A stretch of DNA of 55,891 nt from Candidatus Nyctobacter psychrophilus (lineage in GTDB: Bacteria; Vulcanimicrobiota; Vulcanimicrobiia; Vulcanimicrobiales; Vulcanimicrobiaceae): the NCBI GenBank assembly GCA_014305025.1, contig JACRTY010000052.1:1-55891 (forward strand), written 5' to 3'. The notes beneath the pieces were generated by a model. The model ran no database searches and was not told the origin of the DNA. It saw only the letters and a program-made list of their open reading frames with translations. The translations under genes and the position numbers were made by a program. This document shows, piece by piece, positions 20,246 to 29,240 of the stretch. Numbering within the stretch: the stretch's first letter is position 1; every line of letters starts with the position of its first letter.

Positions 20246-22114
20246 GTGAGGCAGTCGCTAATGCGCTCGGGTATTACGGTTGCGCTCAGCACGCTGGCGG
20301 CGCTTGCGACTTCACGGGGCGGCAGTTGTCAGCCGCTCCAGTCCGTCGGCGTCCCCGCATCAGGAGTGACCGTCCCGATCGTTGTCGGCTCGCGCACGGT
20401 CGTCATCCTGCTCAAATATGCCGACGTGAGTGAGGTCGCGGGCGTGCTCGTGGCGGGCTCAAACGTCGCGAGCAACGATACGTTCGTACCGCAGCAGTCC
20501 AACATCGGGGCGACGTCACTCGGGAACTCCTTCGGCGGCGGCTCCACGTTCGGAGGCGGCGGGTTCAATCCGGTGCCGCAACAGCAGGCCGTCGGCGGCA
20601 ACGAGTTGGCAGCGCAGCAAGGCCTCGCTCAGCGGATCAGCGACAACGTCGCCATCGACCGCCGCCTCAACGCGATCATCTTGACCGGCACGCCGGCGGT
20701 CATCGCCGCACTGCGCGCGACGGTCGACAAACTCGACATCCCGGTTCCGAGCGTCCTCCTCGACACGCAAATCGTCGAATTGACCGACACCGCCGCACGC
20801 AACGTCGGGCTCGACTTTTCGCCTGACGGCAGCGGCATCGTCGTCAACGGCACCGGGCCCGCCGGCGGCAACGGCGGCTTCGTCTCGCAGACGGGACAGT
20901 ATCCGAGCGGACAACTGTCGTTCTCCGCCAACCTCTACGCGCAGATCAGCAAGGGCAACGGGCGGGTCATCGCTCGACCGCGCATCCTCGCGCAGAGTGG
21001 ACAACCGGCCTCGATCTTGACCGGCGATGCGCTGCCGATCTTAACCAACGTTCTCATCGCCGGGACGACGGGCGCGGCGGCGGAGCAGGTCAACTACGTC
21101 AACGTCGGCGTCAATTTACAGATCCAGCCGCGGGTCAGCTCCGACGGGTATGTCACCTCCCACATTTACTCCGAGGTTTCGAGCGTGACGGGGTATGTCA
21201 CCGGCAACATCCCGCAGATCAGCCAGCGCACCGCGAGCACGATTGCAACGGTTCGCGATGGAGCGACGATCGTGATTGGCGGCTTGCGGCAAGACAATGA
21301 GATTCGCAACCAGTCGCGTCTTCCGTTCGTCAGCAACATTCCGCTGATCGGCTCGCTCTTCAAGCACGTCAACACGACGAGGACGCACGACGATTTGTAC
21401 GTCATCGTCACGCCGCACATCGTCCCGTTGCGGACAACGACCGCTCCGTTGCCGAGCCGAGTCAGTCCGCCGGGGGGCTCGCCGCTGAGCCGGCCGACGC
21501 CCTTACCCCAGATCACGCCGCCGCCTCCGCCCGAAACGCGCGCGTTCGTTACGGTACCGAAGCACCGGCACGCATTCGCGCCGGCCTCCTGGCTTGCGGC
21601 CGCGCCGGCGCATCGGCTCATTACGTCGGGAGCATCGACCCTTGCGCTGGCCGAGATCCATCCGCCGGTAGCCGCCGTGCTTCGGCTTTCTCGTTTGAAT
21701 ACGGCGCCGCACGCTGTGCACGTCGTCGGCGCTGCGCCCGATCCGGCTCGCTTCCCCGCGTTCGCGTATGCTGGCCGCTGGCACCATGCCCGGCGCGGCG
21801 GCACGGACGTCGACACCAACAGTGCGAGCCTCGTGCCGGGCTCGCGCGCGACGTTGGCGTTCCTGGGTACCGAAGTGCGCGTGTTCGGCGTACTGGGCCC
21901 CGGCGGCGGTCGCGGGATCATCACGCTCGACGGCATCCCGGTCAAAGCGAACGCGGACTTTTACGCAGCGCTGAGACGGCGGCACGCATTGATCTATCGC
22001 AGCCCCCGTATGCGCTGGGGACCGCATTGGATCACCATCACGGTCGCGCCCCCGGTATCCGGTCAACCCAACGAGCGCTCCGTCAACATTGCGGGCGCGG
22101 AATACGATTCCTGA
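20246..22114 (+). CDS. secretin-domain protein with unusual C-terminal domain
   Basis: The GTG start at 20246 has a GAAGGAG site upstream and an N-terminal signal-like helix. Residues about 45-170 hold a NolW-type N domain with a Gly/Phe/Gln-rich insert (two strands ending in RRLNAIILTGTP). Residues about 175-395 form the secretin barrel (VIARPRILAQSGQPA; TIATVRDGATIVIGGL; FVSNIPLIGSLF; LYVIVTPHIVP). Such proteins form outer-membrane gates for type II secretion or type IV pili. After a Pro-rich linker (about 400-440), residues 510-615 (GTEVRVFGVLGPGGGRG...) look like a beta-jelly-roll ligand-binding domain, which secretins normally lack. No other secretion genes are adjacent. Confidence 0.85.
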   Translation: MRQSLMRSGITVALSTLAALATSRGGSCQPLQSVGVPASGVTVPIVVGSRTVVILLKYADVSEVAGVLVAGSNVASNDTFVPQQSNIGATSLGNSFGGGSTFGGGGFNPVPQQQAVGGNELAAQQGLAQRISDNVAIDRRLNAIILTGTPAVIAALRATVDKLDIPVPSVLLDTQIVELTDTAARNVGLDFSPDGSGIVVNGTGPAGGNGGFVSQTGQYPSGQLSFSANLYAQISKGNGRVIARPRILAQSGQPASILTGDALPILTNVLIAGTTGAAAEQVNYVNVGVNLQIQPRVSSDGYVTSHIYSEVSSVTGYVTGNIPQISQRTASTIATVRDGATIVIGGLRQDNEIRNQSRLPFVSNIPLIGSLFKHVNTTRTHDDLYVIVTPHIVPLRTTTAPLPSRVSPPGGSPLSRPTPLPQITPPPPPETRAFVTVPKHRHAFAPASWLAAAPAHRLITSGASTLALAEIHPPVAAVLRLSRLNTAPHAVHVVGAAPDPARFPAFAYAGRWHHARRGGTDVDTNSASLVPGSRATLAFLGTEVRVFGVLGPGGGRGIITLDGIPVKANADFYAALRRRHALIYRSPRMRWGPHWITITVAPPVSGQPNERSVNIAGAEYDS

Positions 22115-22122
22115 ACGGGAAC

Positions 22123-22797
22123 ATGGCCCTGGTGCCACCCACGATCGTTCTCGACGTCAACGAAACCTTGCTCGACATGAGCGCGCTCGATCCATTGTTC
22201 GCCGACGCTTTCGGCGACAAGGCCGTTCGCCGCGTCTGGTTTGCGCAGACATTGCAAACGGCGCTGGCCATGACGCTGTACGGCAATTACGTGCCGTTCG
22301 CTGGAGTGGCTAAAGCGGCGCTCGACATGACGGCGCGCAAGCGCGGCGTCGGGCTTGATGGCGAGCGCGCCGCTCGCATCATGCGCGGGCTCGCGACCTT
22401 GCCCGCGCACGGCGACGTCGCCGACGGACTTTCGCGCTTACGCGAGGCCGGCTGCCCCATCGTCGTTCTCGCGCAGGCCAGCAGCGACGCGCTGGAGGCC
22501 CAACTGACGCACGCAAAGCTGCGGCCGTTCATCGATCGCCTTTTCTCGGCCGACGCCATTCGGCGTTTCAAGCCCGCGCCGGAAACGTACGCGCTCGTGC
22601 GCGACACGCTCGACGACGACGTACCGCCGCTGCTCATCTCAGCGCACGATTGGGACCTCGCCGGCGCCGCGCACGCCGGCTGGCACACCGCCTTCATCGC
22701 CCGCCACGGCACGGCGCTCAACCCCCTCGAGCCCCCGCCGACGTTTTCTGCCCCGGATCTGCGCACGCTCGCTGCTGCCATCGTCGGGACGCTGTGA
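22123..22797 (+). CDS. HAD hydrolase, haloacid dehalogenase type II-like
   Basis: This 224-residue protein has HAD motif I DVNETLLD (nucleophile D11, but Asn-Glu in place of the usual second Asp of phosphatases), a helical cap and motif II serine in LAQASS. Motif III is the lysine in FKPAPETY, and motif IV is SAHDWD. The DVNETLLDMSALDP start and the WFAQTLQTAL block match the type II (L-2-haloacid dehalogenase-like) group, which uses the aspartate for dehalogenation. The real substrate is unknown. It starts 8 bases after the secretin stop and is co-directional. Confidence 0.85.
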   Translation: MALVPPTIVLDVNETLLDMSALDPLFADAFGDKAVRRVWFAQTLQTALAMTLYGNYVPFAGVAKAALDMTARKRGVGLDGERAARIMRGLATLPAHGDVADGLSRLREAGCPIVVLAQASSDALEAQLTHAKLRPFIDRLFSADAIRRFKPAPETYALVRDTLDDDVPPLLISAHDWDLAGAAHAGWHTAFIARHGTALNPLEPPPTFSAPDLRTLAAAIVGTL

Positions 22798-22798
22798 C

Positions 22799-22826
22799 GT
22801 AGTTCAGGGTTAGGAGCCTGGACTAC
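22799..22826. terminator. hairpin between convergent genes
   Basis: GTAGTTCAGG and CCTGGACTAC pair over 10 bases with one G-T pair around an 8-base loop. The hairpin lies between the HAD hydrolase stop and the uvrA stop, which it includes. There is no clear T run, so it may be a weak bidirectional terminator or an mRNA 3'-end stabiliser. Confidence 0.4.
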
Positions 22827-25800
22827 ATCACGACGGGGACGCGTTCTTCGGATGCGAGGTCTTGCAGTTGCGCGAAGTTTTCCCGTTCGAGCGCTTCCAT
22901 GTGGGCGCGATATTCGGTGTGCACGATGCCGCGCGAGCGCTCGTCCGTCAGGACGCGCGTCAGGTACTGCCCCGTGAACGACGCGGCGTTGCGCGCCACG
23001 GCTTCGGGCGTGCCGGTTGCGACGATCGTGCCGCCGCGGTCGCCCCCTTCGGGACCGAGGTCGATGAGGTAATCGGCCGTCTTGACGACGTCGAGGTTGT
23101 GCTCGATCGTCAGCACCGTATTGCCCAGGCCGACGAGCCGCTGCAGGACGTCGAGCAGCTTGTGGATGTCGGCAAAATGTAACCCCGTCGTCGGCTCGTC
23201 GAGCACGTAAAACGTGCGGCCCGTGGCGCGTTTCGACAGTTCGGTCGCAAGCTTGACGCGCTGCGCTTCGCCGCCCGAAAGCGTCGTGGCGGGCTGCCCC
23301 ATCTTGATGTACCCGAGGCCGACGTCGACGATCGTGCGCAGACGCGAATGCACGCGCGGGATCGCGTTGAAGAATTCCGATGCCTCGTCGACGCGCATTT
23401 CCAGTACGTCGGCGATCGACTTGCCCTTGTATTTGATCTCGAGCGTTTGCGCGTTGTAGCGGCGGCCTTTGCAAACTTCGCAAGGCACGTAGACATCGGG
23501 CAGGAAGTGCATCTCGATCTTAATGATGCCGTCGCCTTCGCACGCTTCACAGCGGCCGCCCTTGACGTTGAACGAAAAGCGGCCCGGGCCGTAGCCGCGC
23601 AGTTTTGCGTCGGGCACGAGCGAATAGAGTTCGCGAATGAGATCGAACGTGCCGGTGTACGTCGCAGGGTTCGAACGGGGCGTCCGGCCGATCGGCGATT
23701 GGTCGATGACGACGAGTTTGTCGAGGGCGCCGGCGCCGGCGACGGTACCGTAGGTTCCGCCCGCGGGCTGACCGTGGAGGTGCTGGTTGAGCGCTTTGAC
23801 GACGACTTCGTTGACGAGCGTCGACTTGCCGCTGCCGCTGACGCCGGTCACGGCGGCGAACACCCCGAGCGGGATGTCGACGTCGATTCCTTTGATGTTG
23901 TTGGCCTTGGCGTTCTTCACGCGCAGCCAACTGCGCGCGTCGCGACGACGCTCGGGAATCGCGATAAACTGTCGCCCGCTCAGGTACGCTCCCGTCAACG
24001 ACTGCGGATGACGAATGACCTCTTCGAGTGGTCCGACCGAGAGGATGTGACCGCCCTCCGCGCCGGCTCCGGGCCCGATATCGACGATCACGTCGGCTTC
24101 GCGCATCGTGTCCTCGTCGTGTTCGATCACGATCAGCGTGTTACCGAGGTCGCGCAGCGTCTTGAGCGTCGCGAGCAGTCGATCGTTGTCGCGTTGGTGC
24201 AAACCGATCGACGGTTCGTCGAGGATGTACAGGACGCCGACCAGCGACGAACCGATTTGGGTGGCGAGGCGAATGCGCTGGGATTCGCCGCCCGACAACG
24301 TGGTCGCGGAGCGGGAGAGGCTCAGATAGCCTAGGCCGACGTTGGTCAGGAATCCCAGCCGAGCCCGAACTTCTTTGAGGATCTGATGCGCGATCAATTC
24401 CTCGCGCGCGCTCGGCACGAAGGCGCGAAAAAAGGCTTCGGCCTTTTCGACCGACATCGTCGTCAGCGCTGCGATGTTCGTCTCCGCCACGGTGACCGCC
24501 AGCGCTTCGGGCTTGAGGCGTGCGCCCTTGCACGTCTTGCAGGCCGTGGCCGACATGAATTTTTCGATTTCTTCCTTGACGTAATCGGACGACGTTTCGG
24601 AATGGCGCCGCTGCAAGTTGTTGACGACGCCCTCGAACTGCGCTTGATATGTCCAAGCGTGGCCGCTCTTGGACTCGTAGGTGAACTGCTGCTTGCCTTC
24701 GATCCCGTAGAGGACCGCATCGACCAGATCGGCCGGCATCTTGTCGACCGGCGTCGTCATCTTGACGCGGCGCGAGCGCAGCAGTTTCTCGACCTGTTGC
24801 ATGTAGTAGGGATTCATCGACGGGTACTTGCCGCCGCCCAGAGACTTGGACCACGGCACGATGGCGCCGTCCGCGAGCGACTTCGAGCGGTCGGGAATGA
24901 CCTTCCACGGATCGATCTCGATCTTGACGCCCAGCCCCGTGCAGTCGGGGCAGGCGCCGTAAGGCGAGTTGAACGAGAACAGCCGCGGCGCCAGCTCTTC
25001 AAATGACAGGCCGCATTCAACGCAGGCGAGCTTCTCCGAAAACGTCAACTCGTGCGCCGCCGGCGCGGCCTTTTCCGTGCCGGCATTGACCTGCAAGGCG
25101 TCGGGCCCGGGGCGTTTGGGCGGCTCGACGAGGACCGTCACGATTCCGCTCGACAGCCGCAACGTCGTTTCAACCGAGTCGGTGAGGCGCTTGCGCACGT
25201 CGGGTTTCACGATGATGCGATCGACGATCACCTCGATCGTGTGTTTGCGCTTCTTATCAAGCTCGATCTTGTCGCGCAGCTCGCGCGTCTCGCCGTCGAC
25301 CCGGACGCGGGCGAAGCCTTCTTTGGCGATCTCTTCGAAGAGCTTTTGGTACTCGCCCTTGCGGCCGCGAATGACCGGCGCCAAGACTTGAATGCGCGAA
25401 CCTTCCGGCAACTCGACGATCTGGTCGACGATCTGCTCGCTCGACTGCGCGCTGACGGGCCGCCCGCATTGGTAACAGTGCGGTACGCCGATGCGCGCGT
25501 ATAGCAAGCGCAGGTAGTCATAGATTTCGGTGACGGTTCCGACCGTCGATCGCGGGTTGCGCGAGGTCGACTTCTGGTCGATCGAAATCGCCGGTGACAG
25601 CCCTTCAATGTAATCGACGTCCGGCTTTTCCATCTGTCCCAGGAACTGGCGCGCGTAACTCGAGAGCGACTCGACGTAACGGCGCTGACCTTCGGCGTAG
25701 ATCGTATCGAAGGCGAGCGACGACTTCCCCGAGCCCGACAGGCCGGTAATGACGATCAGCCGGTTGCGCGGCAGGGTCAGATCGATGTTCTTGAGGTTGT

Positions 25801-25873
25801 GCTCGCGCGCGCCCTTGATCACCAAATGATCGAGGCCGTGCGGCGCCGTCCCATTGGAGCTTGGCTGAGCCAC
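22823..25873 (-). CDS. uvrA: excinuclease ABC subunit A
   Basis: UvrA is the damage-sensing ATPase of nucleotide excision repair. Both ABC modules are complete: Walker [15 protein letters not shown] and [14 protein letters not shown], signatures LSGGESQR and LSGGEAQR, and Walker [11 protein letters not shown] and [10 protein letters not shown]. The zinc clusters CVECG...CPDC and CEAC...CEVC are present. I start at GTG 25873, which gives 1016 residues with the family start [18 protein letters not shown]. The frame is open a further 135 codons, but that piece is antisense to a well-formed small gene and unlike UvrA. uvrB is about 3.4 kb further on, on the same strand but not adjacent. Confidence 0.97.
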   Translation of the reverse strand: MAQPSSNGTAPHGLDHLVIKGAREHNLKNIDLTLPRNRLIVITGLSGSGKSSLAFDTIYAEGQRRYVESLSSYARQFLGQMEKPDVDYIEGLSPAISIDQKSTSRNPRSTVGTVTEIYDYLRLLYARIGVPHCYQCGRPVSAQSSEQIVDQIVELPEGSRIQVLAPVIRGRKGEYQKLFEEIAKEGFARVRVDGETRELRDKIELDKKRKHTIEVIVDRIIVKPDVRKRLTDSVETTLRLSSGIVTVLVEPPKRPGPDALQVNAGTEKAAPAAHELTFSEKLACVECGLSFEELAPRLFSFNSPYGACPDCTGLGVKIEIDPWKVIPDRSKSLADGAIVPWSKSLGGGKYPSMNPYYMQQVEKLLRSRRVKMTTPVDKMPADLVDAVLYGIEGKQQFTYESKSGHAWTYQAQFEGVVNNLQRRHSETSSDYVKEEIEKFMSATACKTCKGARLKPEALAVTVAETNIAALTTMSVEKAEAFFRAFVPSAREELIAHQILKEVRARLGFLTNVGLGYLSLSRSATTLSGGESQRIRLATQIGSSLVGVLYILDEPSIGLHQRDNDRLLATLKTLRDLGNTLIVIEHDEDTMREADVIVDIGPGAGAEGGHILSVGPLEEVIRHPQSLTGAYLSGRQFIAIPERRRDARSWLRVKNAKANNIKGIDVDIPLGVFAAVTGVSGSGKSTLVNEVVVKALNQHLHGQPAGGTYGTVAGAGALDKLVVIDQSPIGRTPRSNPATYTGTFDLIRELYSLVPDAKLRGYGPGRFSFNVKGGRCEACEGDGIIKIEMHFLPDVYVPCEVCKGRRYNAQTLEIKYKGKSIADVLEMRVDEASEFFNAIPRVHSRLRTIVDVGLGYIKMGQPATTLSGGEAQRVKLATELSKRATGRTFYVLDEPTTGLHFADIHKLLDVLQRLVGLGNTVLTIEHNLDVVKTADYLIDLGPEGGDRGGTIVATGTPEAVARNAASFTGQYLTRVLTDERSRGIVHTEYRAHMEALERENFAQLQDLASEERVPVVM

Positions 25874-25945
25874 GTTTAGCTGTGACCGGCCGCGGGCGGG
25901 TTCCGTTGCATTCAGCAGAGCCGGCGGCGGGCCGATACCAGAGTC

Positions 25946-26266
25946 ATGCACTCCTCGGCGGTCCCCGCGCGCGAGCGGCTCCGCTTCGAATTCTCCCGCC
26001 TTCAAACCGGCCGTCAATTCGCCGCCGTCGTGGACTATCTCTTCGACATCCGGCCGCGGCGCGTGCAGCCGGTTGTCGCGGAACTGGTCATCGTGGACGA
26101 CTCGTTGCTCTTCGCCCGCGTCGAAGGTGACGAGCGTGGCGGCTACTTCGTCGGGCGTCGCGAGCAACTCGAGCGCGAGCTGGCCGGATTCGCTTCGCAC
26201 CTCGGCCTTGCGACCGATTTGCGACACTACGTGCTGGGACGCATCGACGCGCTGGCGCGCCGCTAA
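25946..26266 (+). CDS. hypothetical protein, 106 aa
   Basis: The ORF from ATG 25946 has strong third-position GC and a balanced composition ([12 protein letters not shown]..., [29 protein letters not shown]), unlike a shadow frame. It is soluble, with beta strands in the middle and a helix at the end, and no known motif. It is divergent from uvrA (72 bases between the starts) and converges with a HAD hydrolase. It occupies the space that an over-extended uvrA would cover. Confidence 0.6.
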   Translation: MHSSAVPARERLRFEFSRLQTGRQFAAVVDYLFDIRPRRVQPVVAELVIVDDSLLFARVEGDERGGYFVGRREQLERELAGFASHLGLATDLRHYVLGRIDALARR

Positions 26267-26274
26267 GCGTTCCT

Positions 26275-27000
26275 TCACGAGCGGCTCGCCAAAGCGGCCT
26301 CGACGGCGCCGATCTCCGTCACGACGGCATCGGGTTGCAGCCCTCGTGCCGGGAGCGCTTCGGCGCGCACGTTCATCCAGATCGTGAACATGCCGGCCGC
26401 CTGAGCGCCGCGGATGTCCCGTTCGAGCCGGTCACCGACCATGGCGCACGCTTCGGGGTCGACATCCAGGCGCTCTGCCGCCAAACGAAAGAGGCGCGGG
26501 TCGGGCTTGAGCAAGCCGATTTCATCCGCAATGAAGATCTCGTCGAAGGCGTCGTCCAGCGCCAACAGCGCGATCTTCTCGCGATGCGTCTCCGCGAAGC
26601 CGTTGGTGATCAACCCGAGTTTGTATCCCTGCTGACGCAAGCGCGTCAACAATTCAAGCGCACCGGGCCACAGCACGAAAGCAGTGCGGCGATACCGCCC
26701 GTACGCAGCGGCGCACTGTGCAGCGAGATCGACGTCGCTCAGCATCACCTCCGCCAGCGCCGCAGCCCACAGCCGCGGGCGGACTGCGGCCAGCGGCGTT
26801 CCCAAGCCTTCGGGCGTCAGGTCACGCCAAAACCGTTCCGCCTGTTCCACGTATGCCTCGAACAGCATCACCGCGTCACACCCGTACTTTTCGGCGACGT
26901 CGGCCGCGACGGCTTGCGCTGCTTTGCGGTAGGTTGCCGTATCGTCGTGCAGCGTGTCGTCGAGGTCGAACAAGACGGCGCTCAGCGGCGGACGCTTCAA
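26275..27000 (-). CDS. HAD-superfamily hydrolase
   Basis: The protein has motif [12 protein letters not shown], a helical cap, the motif II threonine/asparagine in LITNGF, the motif III lysine in LLKPDPRLF and motif [12 protein letters not shown]. All catalytic residues of a phosphatase-type HAD (YjjG/YfnB-like) are present; the substrate may be a nucleotide or sugar phosphate. No ATG lies near the conserved start. TTG 27000, 28 bases after the stop of the upstream gene, gives 241 residues and is the best choice. It is co-directional with the MBL-cupin gene and probably in one operon with it. Confidence 0.85.
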   Translation of the reverse strand: MKRPPLSAVLFDLDDTLHDDTATYRKAAQAVAADVAEKYGCDAVMLFEAYVEQAERFWRDLTPEGLGTPLAAVRPRLWAAALAEVMLSDVDLAAQCAAAYGRYRRTAFVLWPGALELLTRLRQQGYKLGLITNGFAETHREKIALLALDDAFDEIFIADEIGLLKPDPRLFRLAAERLDVDPEACAMVGDRLERDIRGAQAAGMFTIWMNVRAEALPARGLQPDAVVTEIGAVEAALASRS

Positions 27001-27028
27001 TCCGCCGCGACGCGCCGGGCTCCAGGGC

Positions 27029-28084
27029 TCACTCGCCGTCGTAATAGTCCAGGAGGGGATTATCGCGCACCAACTGCCCTGTTTTTTCGAGCAGCAACTT
27101 ACGAGAGTTCGGATAGAAGCACACGTCGCGTTCGTCGACGTTGGCGACGGCCAAAAAGACGCAGGCGACGTCACCATCGTTGACCAGTCTGTGCGAGCCG
27201 CTCGGCCGCGTCGGAAACGCGACCAGGTCGCCGCGACGCAGCGGCCAGGTCCCGCGTGGCGTTACTAACCGTGCGCCGCCCTCGAGCACGACGAAAAGTT
27301 CTTCTTCGGCGAGATGCCAGTGCTCGGGGCAAAACGACGTCCCCGGCGCGAGACGCCCAAGCTGGTAGCCGAGTTTCTCGGCCCCGATCAAACCATCCAC
27401 GTCGAAGGCCTCGGCATCGTAAGGCGGCTTGTCGCGGCGCCCCTTTTCCCAAAGGGCCTCATCGACGTTGATGCGATTGACGTACGCATCGTGGCGCGCT
27501 TCGAGCGCGGCCCAGATCGCTTGGTGCGCGTTGCCGAAGATGCAGGTTCCATCGCCGAGGAGAAGATGCTCGGGCCGTAACGCGCGCAGTTTGCGTAACG
27601 ACAGCACCGCGCGCGGCGGATCGGACAGGTTCTCATCGGGCATCAGGCGCAAGGAGCCGGCCGGATCGCCCCACAGCGCATCACCGACGATAACCGTTTT
27701 ACGATCCGGAAAGTGCAGCGCGAACTCTCCCGGCGTCTTGAGACCATCGAGCGCGATAACCCGTGCGCCGCAGATGTCGTCCCCGTCGCGCACGATGCGG
27801 TCGACGGCGGACGTCAACAGCGGAGCGTCACCTTCGCTCGCAACCAATTTCGCGCCCACACGCTCCGCGAGTGCGCGCGCCCCGCGTTCGTGGTCGCGGT
27901 TCGTGAGCGCGATCCAGGCGACGCCGCGCGCTTGCAGCTCCGCCAAATCCGTTTCATCAGGAGCAAGCGGATCGACGACCAGCGTACCTTCCTCCGTCGC
28001 GATGCAAAACGAATTGAAGAACAGGTTCCGCTGTGCTTGCCACTGCGACCACATCGCAACACCGGGAACAACGGTCTGCTGCAT
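27029..28084 (-). CDS. degenerate metallo-beta-lactamase fold fused to a cupin
   Basis: Residues about 10-200 follow the MBL-fold course (FNSFCIATEEGTLVVDPL, ALTNRDHERGARAL, FPDRKTVIVGDALWGDPAG). The HxHxDH zinc motif reads N-R-D-H-E-R, so the metal site is largely lost. Residues about 245-335 are a cupin: FCPEHWHLAEEELFVVLEGG has the His, His and Glu ligands, and a later GSHRLVNDGD provides the last His. The cupin metal site therefore looks intact. ATG 28084 is used, giving 351 residues. The function is unknown; it could sense or isomerise a small ligand. The HAD hydrolase gene follows by 28 bases. Confidence 0.75.
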   Translation of the reverse strand: MQQTVVPGVAMWSQWQAQRNLFFNSFCIATEEGTLVVDPLAPDETDLAELQARGVAWIALTNRDHERGARALAERVGAKLVASEGDAPLLTSAVDRIVRDGDDICGARVIALDGLKTPGEFALHFPDRKTVIVGDALWGDPAGSLRLMPDENLSDPPRAVLSLRKLRALRPEHLLLGDGTCIFGNAHQAIWAALEARHDAYVNRINVDEALWEKGRRDKPPYDAEAFDVDGLIGAEKLGYQLGRLAPGTSFCPEHWHLAEEELFVVLEGGARLVTPRGTWPLRRGDLVAFPTRPSGSHRLVNDGDVACVFLAVANVDERDVCFYPNSRKLLLEKTGQLVRDNPLLDYYDGE

Positions 28085-28172
28085 CCGGTGACGTTCCGCT
28101 CGGAACCAACGACTTCCGGCACGCACCGCAGGAGCGGCGCTGCCCAGCGCCGCAGGAGCGTTCCGTCATCAT

Positions 28173-28742
28173 ATGCTCACGCACATGCTCGCCGTCCTCT
28201 TTGTAGCCGCGCTGGCCGCGGCATCGCCGTTTGGGGGCCCCGCGTATACGGGTCGGCCGGATCTGCCCACGACCTCTGCGCTCACGTTTGTCGGGGGAGG
28301 AGCAAAGGTCTTCTCGACGCGCCGCGCGTTCAACGCGATCATCGGCATCCAACTACTCGATCCGGAGATTCAAACGCTCGAAAAGCGCTACGGCAGTTCA
28401 GCCGTTGCTTCGTGGATGCACATTTCCGACTTTACCGTCAAGGATGCGCTGCAGCACGCCGCTCGTGGCGGGATACGCTTACCGACGCCGCCTGGCCCCC
28501 TGGTCGGAAAGCGTCTCTTCACGGCGCTCGTTCATGATGGAACGGGTCACGACGGCGCATTTTGGACCGGCTTCTGGCTAGACCGGCTCTTCTCGCACGC
28601 CGTTACGCTGCAAGTAATGCACGACGTCGACGCGCACTTCGGCCACGGCGCAGACGCACTCTACCATCGCATCAATAACCGCGCGATGTACGATTTGGAC
28701 AATCAAGTCGGGGATTCCGTCGGTCTGGCTGCGTTCCATTAA
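28173..28742 (+). CDS. secreted hypothetical protein, 189 aa
   Basis: ATG 28173 gives a signal peptide (MLTHMLAVLFVAALAAAS) with likely cleavage near residue 18; ATG 28185 is an alternative. The mature protein is mixed alpha/beta with a His/Asp-rich second half (LVHDGTGHDG, MHDVDAHFGHGADAL) that could bind metal. I recognise no family. It is divergent from the MBL-cupin gene (88 bases between) and converges with the DUF29 gene. Confidence 0.65.
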   Translation: MLTHMLAVLFVAALAAASPFGGPAYTGRPDLPTTSALTFVGGGAKVFSTRRAFNAIIGIQLLDPEIQTLEKRYGSSAVASWMHISDFTVKDALQHAARGGIRLPTPPGPLVGKRLFTALVHDGTGHDGAFWTGFWLDRLFSHAVTLQVMHDVDAHFGHGADALYHRINNRAMYDLDNQVGDSVGLAAFH

Positions 28743-28758
28743 GCGCCTTGCCCTACGG

Positions 28759-29196
28759 TCAGGCCTCGTCGAGGACGTTCGCTACGCTGTACGGACAATC
28801 GAGGGGAAACCGTTCCAAGCTCAGGCCCGTTTCTACCGCGGCCGCGCGGCGTGCGCGTGGATAGTTGCGCTGGATTGCCTCCGGGATAAGGCGCCGTAGC
28901 GAAGGGCTCTGCTCGAGAAGCTGCGCGAGTTCGTCGCGTTGGGTGAGCAGCGTGACCCTCCATGAGCGTGTTTTTTTTGCAGGCTGATACGAGAGCTTTA
29001 ATAAGTGCGTTAGCACCACTCGAATGCGACTGCCGAGCTCCCGTCGCTGATCCCCCGCCAGTGCTTCGATCTCCTCGATGATGTTGGGGACGTCGAGGTC
29101 GGACAACCGCCTCGAGCGCAGCGCGCGACCCTGCTCATCCAGCCACAGCACGAAATCCGTGCCGTAGAGGGCCGGAGCTGCTTTGGGTTCTCGCAT
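28759..29196 (-). CDS. DUF29 family protein
   Basis: This 145-residue protein opens with YGTDFVLWLDEQGRALRSRRL and has DVPNIIEEIEALAGDQRREL followed by RVVLTHLLKLSYQP. This is the usual order of DUF29 blocks: an acidic aromatic start, an EIE helix and a helical bundle. DUF29 proteins are widespread in cyanobacteria and some other phyla, often in many copies, with no established role. It lies downstream of nothing obvious on its strand; uvrB ends 44 bases beyond its start and is transcribed towards it. Confidence 0.82.
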   Translation of the reverse strand: MREPKAAPALYGTDFVLWLDEQGRALRSRRLSDLDVPNIIEEIEALAGDQRRELGSRIRVVLTHLLKLSYQPAKKTRSWRVTLLTQRDELAQLLEQSPSLRRLIPEAIQRNYPRARRAAAVETGLSLERFPLDCPYSVANVLDEA

Positions 29197-29240
29197 CGTT
29201 CCCCGATTCTATCACGCCTTAGCGACAAGCTCGCAAGGCT

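Noticed and set aside
25874..26278. 135-codon N-terminal extension of uvrA
   Set aside because: It has no UvrA similarity and lies antisense to a well-formed small plus-strand gene; GTG 25873 gives the normal UvrA start.
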